From Megaleporinus macrocephalus (taxonomy: Eukaryota; Chordata; Actinopteri; Characiformes; Anostomidae): a stretch of 64,000 nt of DNA. The notes under the pieces are model-generated. The model ran no database searches, was not told the origin of the DNA, and saw only the letters and a list, made by a program, of their open reading frames with translations. A program made the position numbers and the translations under genes. Location of the stretch: NCBI GenBank assembly GCA_021613375.1, contig CM038710.1, forward strand, positions 24,381,667-24,445,666, given 5' to 3'. The first letter of the stretch is position 1. Every line of letters begins with the position of its first letter. This document shows, in pieces, positions 60,703 through 64,000 of this stretch.

Positions 60703-63600
60703 AATATAAGTAAATAAGTATTTTACTGTATTTTACTTTTTTCCAACAATTTGTGATTTTATGTATTAACACATGTTCATAATTCATTGTTTCATGGCCA
60801 CAGCCAACCTTTCTTGATGCCTTAGAATTGAACAGGCTGATTTTGTTACTGTACTTTGCAGACTTTTATATTTAAACGTCTGTTTTACCTGATATTGTGC
60901 CTCGTGCCACGTTCGCTTCTTAGGTTTCATTGGCAATGGGTGCTGCTTGACTGCTGTAAGCTAAATAGGTGGATTTATGGATAAATGCTTTTATTTCTGT
61001 GAGTGCAAGAAATTATTATTGCAATTATGTATAGGCCGAGGCCTGAATAGCACATATCGGAACCTTAACGCTGTTTCTATCCTGTGTCAAAGTAATTTGT
61101 TTCAGAAAATTGAGGAAAATTCAGTTTTCAGTAATATGGGCCCCTTTGCCTTTGCGGCACTACATAAATTTCCATGGACCCCGGGCTTTCATATTTAAAA
61201 CCTGGCTTGGTCCTCGTTTCCCATTCCATCCGTCTATTCATTTGTTTGCGGCTGAGCCTACGCCAGGACGTTTAGAGGGCATAGGTAAAGCAGTGGGACA
61301 AGGCAGTGCCAGCCTGATCCAGCGGCCAGCACTTGGTGTGCAGATTTTTCCCAGGTTGTCTAGGAATGGGCATGCTGGCGTCACGAGTTGAATCCTAAGC
61401 ATGGCTGTTGCTACAGGTGGTAATACCATTACTGGCAGACGAAAACAGGTTTGTACATATGGCACAGGACACTGCCCCAAAAAAAAGGGATTAAAGGCGG
61501 GCAGTTCAGCCAGCACAACGGCAAAAATATGTGTCACGGCTAAGGTGCGTGAGTGTGATCACTCCCTCCTTGTCGCACTCTCGCACACACAGCCGTCGCT
61601 CTCAGCAGGGATTAGTCATGTCTCTTTTGGCTCATATTGTGACTATGCAATCATAGTAAATAAATAAGAAAGCCTGCGGGATTGCTCAGCTGTAGGCTTC
61701 ATTGACACAAGCTCTGCTGCTGTTGTCACTTGGCCACTGGTTAATGCGTGCAGCGATAATATGGAGGTCTGTAATACCCATTACGTTTTGAATGGTATGT
61801 GTGGCTGTGTGTGGTGATTGATATTCCAGGAGATCAGCAAAAGAACAGTACTTATGGTGTACGTGTAGCAGATGAATGGTTAAGGGGGGGAAAAATACTA
61901 TTGCAATAAATCAGTTAGCAACTCACTTCAGTTGCACTAAACTTGATAATTAATAGTAAAAATAAACTCCATCAATTACTGGTGCAGTGCTTAGTCAACA
62001 GATTATCATATTACTGTGGATGTTGAAGTGTTGATTTAGTGAATAAGTGGTTGGAGTTGGATGCTAATGCTTCCGTAATAGGTTATTGTCTTTAAGCAAC
62101 GTTCATGCTTGTGGCTTGAAGGTGTTTGGCAGCTTCTGTCTGAAACTTCCGTCGTACTCTCGACCGTTTCAGTTTAGATAGATTGCAGATTTGTTTTGTT
62201 ACATCTGCTTTAAAATAAAAGCACCCTCAAATTATGGATAATATACATAAAATGATATTGACCTTTTAATTACTTCTTTTTAAAGTCATAGAAGTAAATA
62301 CTTCCCAACATCCCAGTTCAGAAGAATTTCAGTGCTTTATGAAACAGAATGATAAGGTATGTCCAACGGTTGCTGGGTCATTGTTGTGATCTTGTAACGA
62401 GAACACATGTCTGGGGACAACTGGTTGAACTTTTCAAACTGGACAGAGCCAAATACCAAACTTGTTCCCCCTCTATATCCCACCCTGTTTCCTTGGTATG
62501 TGTTTTATTGAATGTTCACAGTACAATCTATAATGACAATCGATAATACGCCTAATGAGCTGGCTAGCAAAATGCTACTGTTGGATAACGTAACCGTTTT
62601 CCTTTGCAAGAGGTAATTTTATTTTTAACACGTCTTCTCACCATGCATCTGCTTACCTGATTGGGTTTTGTGAGCGTTACACTCATAGGATAACGACATA
62701 CTTGATGTCCATCTGTTAATAAGTGCACTATCACCACCTGCTTTTAGCATCGGTTTTGCTCTGTTTGTTCCCAACCTAGTAAGTCTATCATCCACGTTCA
62801 GCTCAGAACTGCTCATGATGTCCCCAGGCGTCCTTGTTCCATTCCATTTTGGAAAAGCTAAAGCAGCATGGAGAGTTTCACCTCCTTATTCAGTCACGGA
62901 AACCTTGAGTGTTTTTACATATAACTTGGACGACCTTAGCCCAGTTTGAGCTCCTGTCTGACCATGTCTAACAAAGCAGAGGACAGTCTTTTTGATGTTT
63001 GATACAAGACTTGATTGTTTGGACAGCTTGGCTCTTGCTGTGCTGAACACTTAGGCAGCTGATAGCGTTGAAGTGAGTTGATGCCTCTTTTGAAAGCTGG
63101 TGTTATTTTTTTGCCGTCTTGAAACTAGTAATACAGATTAGCTTAGCTTTGTTTTTATAAGGTATCAGTAGTTTGATCACTGCTTTTAGGTCAGTAATGG
63201 AACAGAAAGCACATTTTATTTTTGGTGTCATGATTACATATCACTAGTAATCCACTTTGTTTGTTGTCCATAGTGCAAATAGGCCGTCTGTCTGTTTCTG
63301 ATGTCTAAAAGGCTTGTAATGAATGGGAGTGAGAGAAAGAGAGTATTTGAATTTTTCATTCCTCTTAAAAAAGATTGATCAATCCCTTTGTGGTAGAAAT
63401 GCCAGCAGTATTGGATTTTGAATAACGGCAGATAATAAATGAAAATAATAAAAGAAAATAAATGAAATACTGATATTGGTGGACCAGTTCTTCCTGGTCT
63501 AACTCTAATACATGTTGCTAACTTCTGATGTTTCGTTGGGCACGGTTTTCCCGAACAGCTTGCGTATTTGATATTTTATTATACAGGACACCTGAAGCAA
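60703..63600. other. Gene-free intron
   Basis: No repeat of length, RNA gene or coding similarity was recognised. Open frames up to 99 codons overlap on both strands. Confidence 0.5.
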
Positions 63601-63922
63601 GCTTTTTAGCATTGCAGACAATTACTTTCATTTCAGCATCGCGTTCTCCCTGCCAAGCGTTTGAGGCAGCTCCCACTGATTGGAGTATCCGGCGCTAATC
63701 ACATCCAGCTTGCTCCAATGATGTGGCTGCATGCTGCTAATCTAACATGCAGAAAGGCCTCCCTCTCGGGCCGGCCCGCCGGTTGATCCTCTGACACGCC
63801 TTCATGGCTGCCGTTTGCCATGCTGTTTGAAGTGGAAGTCAACTCTGGCAGCTCTTTAGCTTCTGTGACGATGCTAAAGCTTGGGAAAACTGCCAAGCAC
63901 TTTGTGCTTATGCATGTGCGCG

Positions 63923-63923
63923 A

Positions 63924-63950
<27 letters not shown>
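63923..63950. repeat. (GT)n microsatellite flanked by GCGC
   Basis: About fourteen GT dinucleotides lie between gcgcgag and gcgcgtgc, an alternating purine-pyrimidine tract that favours Z-DNA. Confidence 0.96.
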
Positions 63951-63954
<4 letters not shown>

Positions 63955-64000
63955 TGCATGAGAGAGGCTGTGAGAGTGACTGTACTGCTTCTCTAATGAT

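Overview
This window is vertebrate, almost certainly teleost fish, nuclear DNA. It lies inside one large gene. The only coding sequence I can defend is a single internal exon of 131 bp at 13703-13833 on the + strand. It encodes part of the C-terminal leucine-rich repeats of F-box/LRR protein 17 (fbxl17). A polypyrimidine tract plus AG precedes it and a strong CAG/GTATGT donor follows it. Everything else reads as intron: at least 13.7 kb upstream and at least 50 kb downstream with no further fbxl17 exon visible.

The fish assignment rests on the repeats. There are several decayed Tc1/mariner transposons, a 5'-truncated L2-type LINE with a TTGAC tail, short hAT-like elements carrying ATATCG motifs, and abundant (CA)n, (TA)n and (CT)n microsatellites. 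Two copies of a repeat beginning 'tgctgtgtctgat' are of a kind I associate with otophysan fish such as characins and catfishes. That narrower placement is tentative.

Layout. 1-3200: diverged tandem duplication, LINE-tail-like sequence, other interspersed repeats and a TG/TA microsatellite. 3200-8600: mostly unique AT-rich intron with a (TA)n tract flanked by copies of one repeat. 8629-9612: Tc1-like element, minus strand. 11545-12283: second Tc1-like element with recognisable ends. 13703-13833: fbxl17 exon. 18.3-19.95 kb: local duplication. 23.98-24.35 kb: CTCTCTCGYC array. 26.7-27.2 kb: third Tc1-like remnant. 27.9-28.8 kb: a GC-rich block of unknown origin. 31022-33430: minisatellite of 83 units of 29 bp. 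37.4-41.2 kb: a duplicated segment, one copy interrupted by the LINE. 38544-39045: MITE with inverted ends. 44.9-46.4 kb: Tc1-like element with a nested hAT-like element, then another repeat. 51.4-51.6 kb: Tc1 N-terminal remnant. 54.2-54.5 kb: (CT)n array. 56.3-60.7 kb: hAT-like and Tc1-like remnants and a direct duplication. 60.7-64 kb: mostly unique.

No transposase or reverse transcriptase here is intact. The window is therefore one constitutive gene's intronic landscape, with mobile-element fossils and possibly embedded regulatory elements. I found no tRNA, rRNA, CRISPR, operon or other self-contained system.
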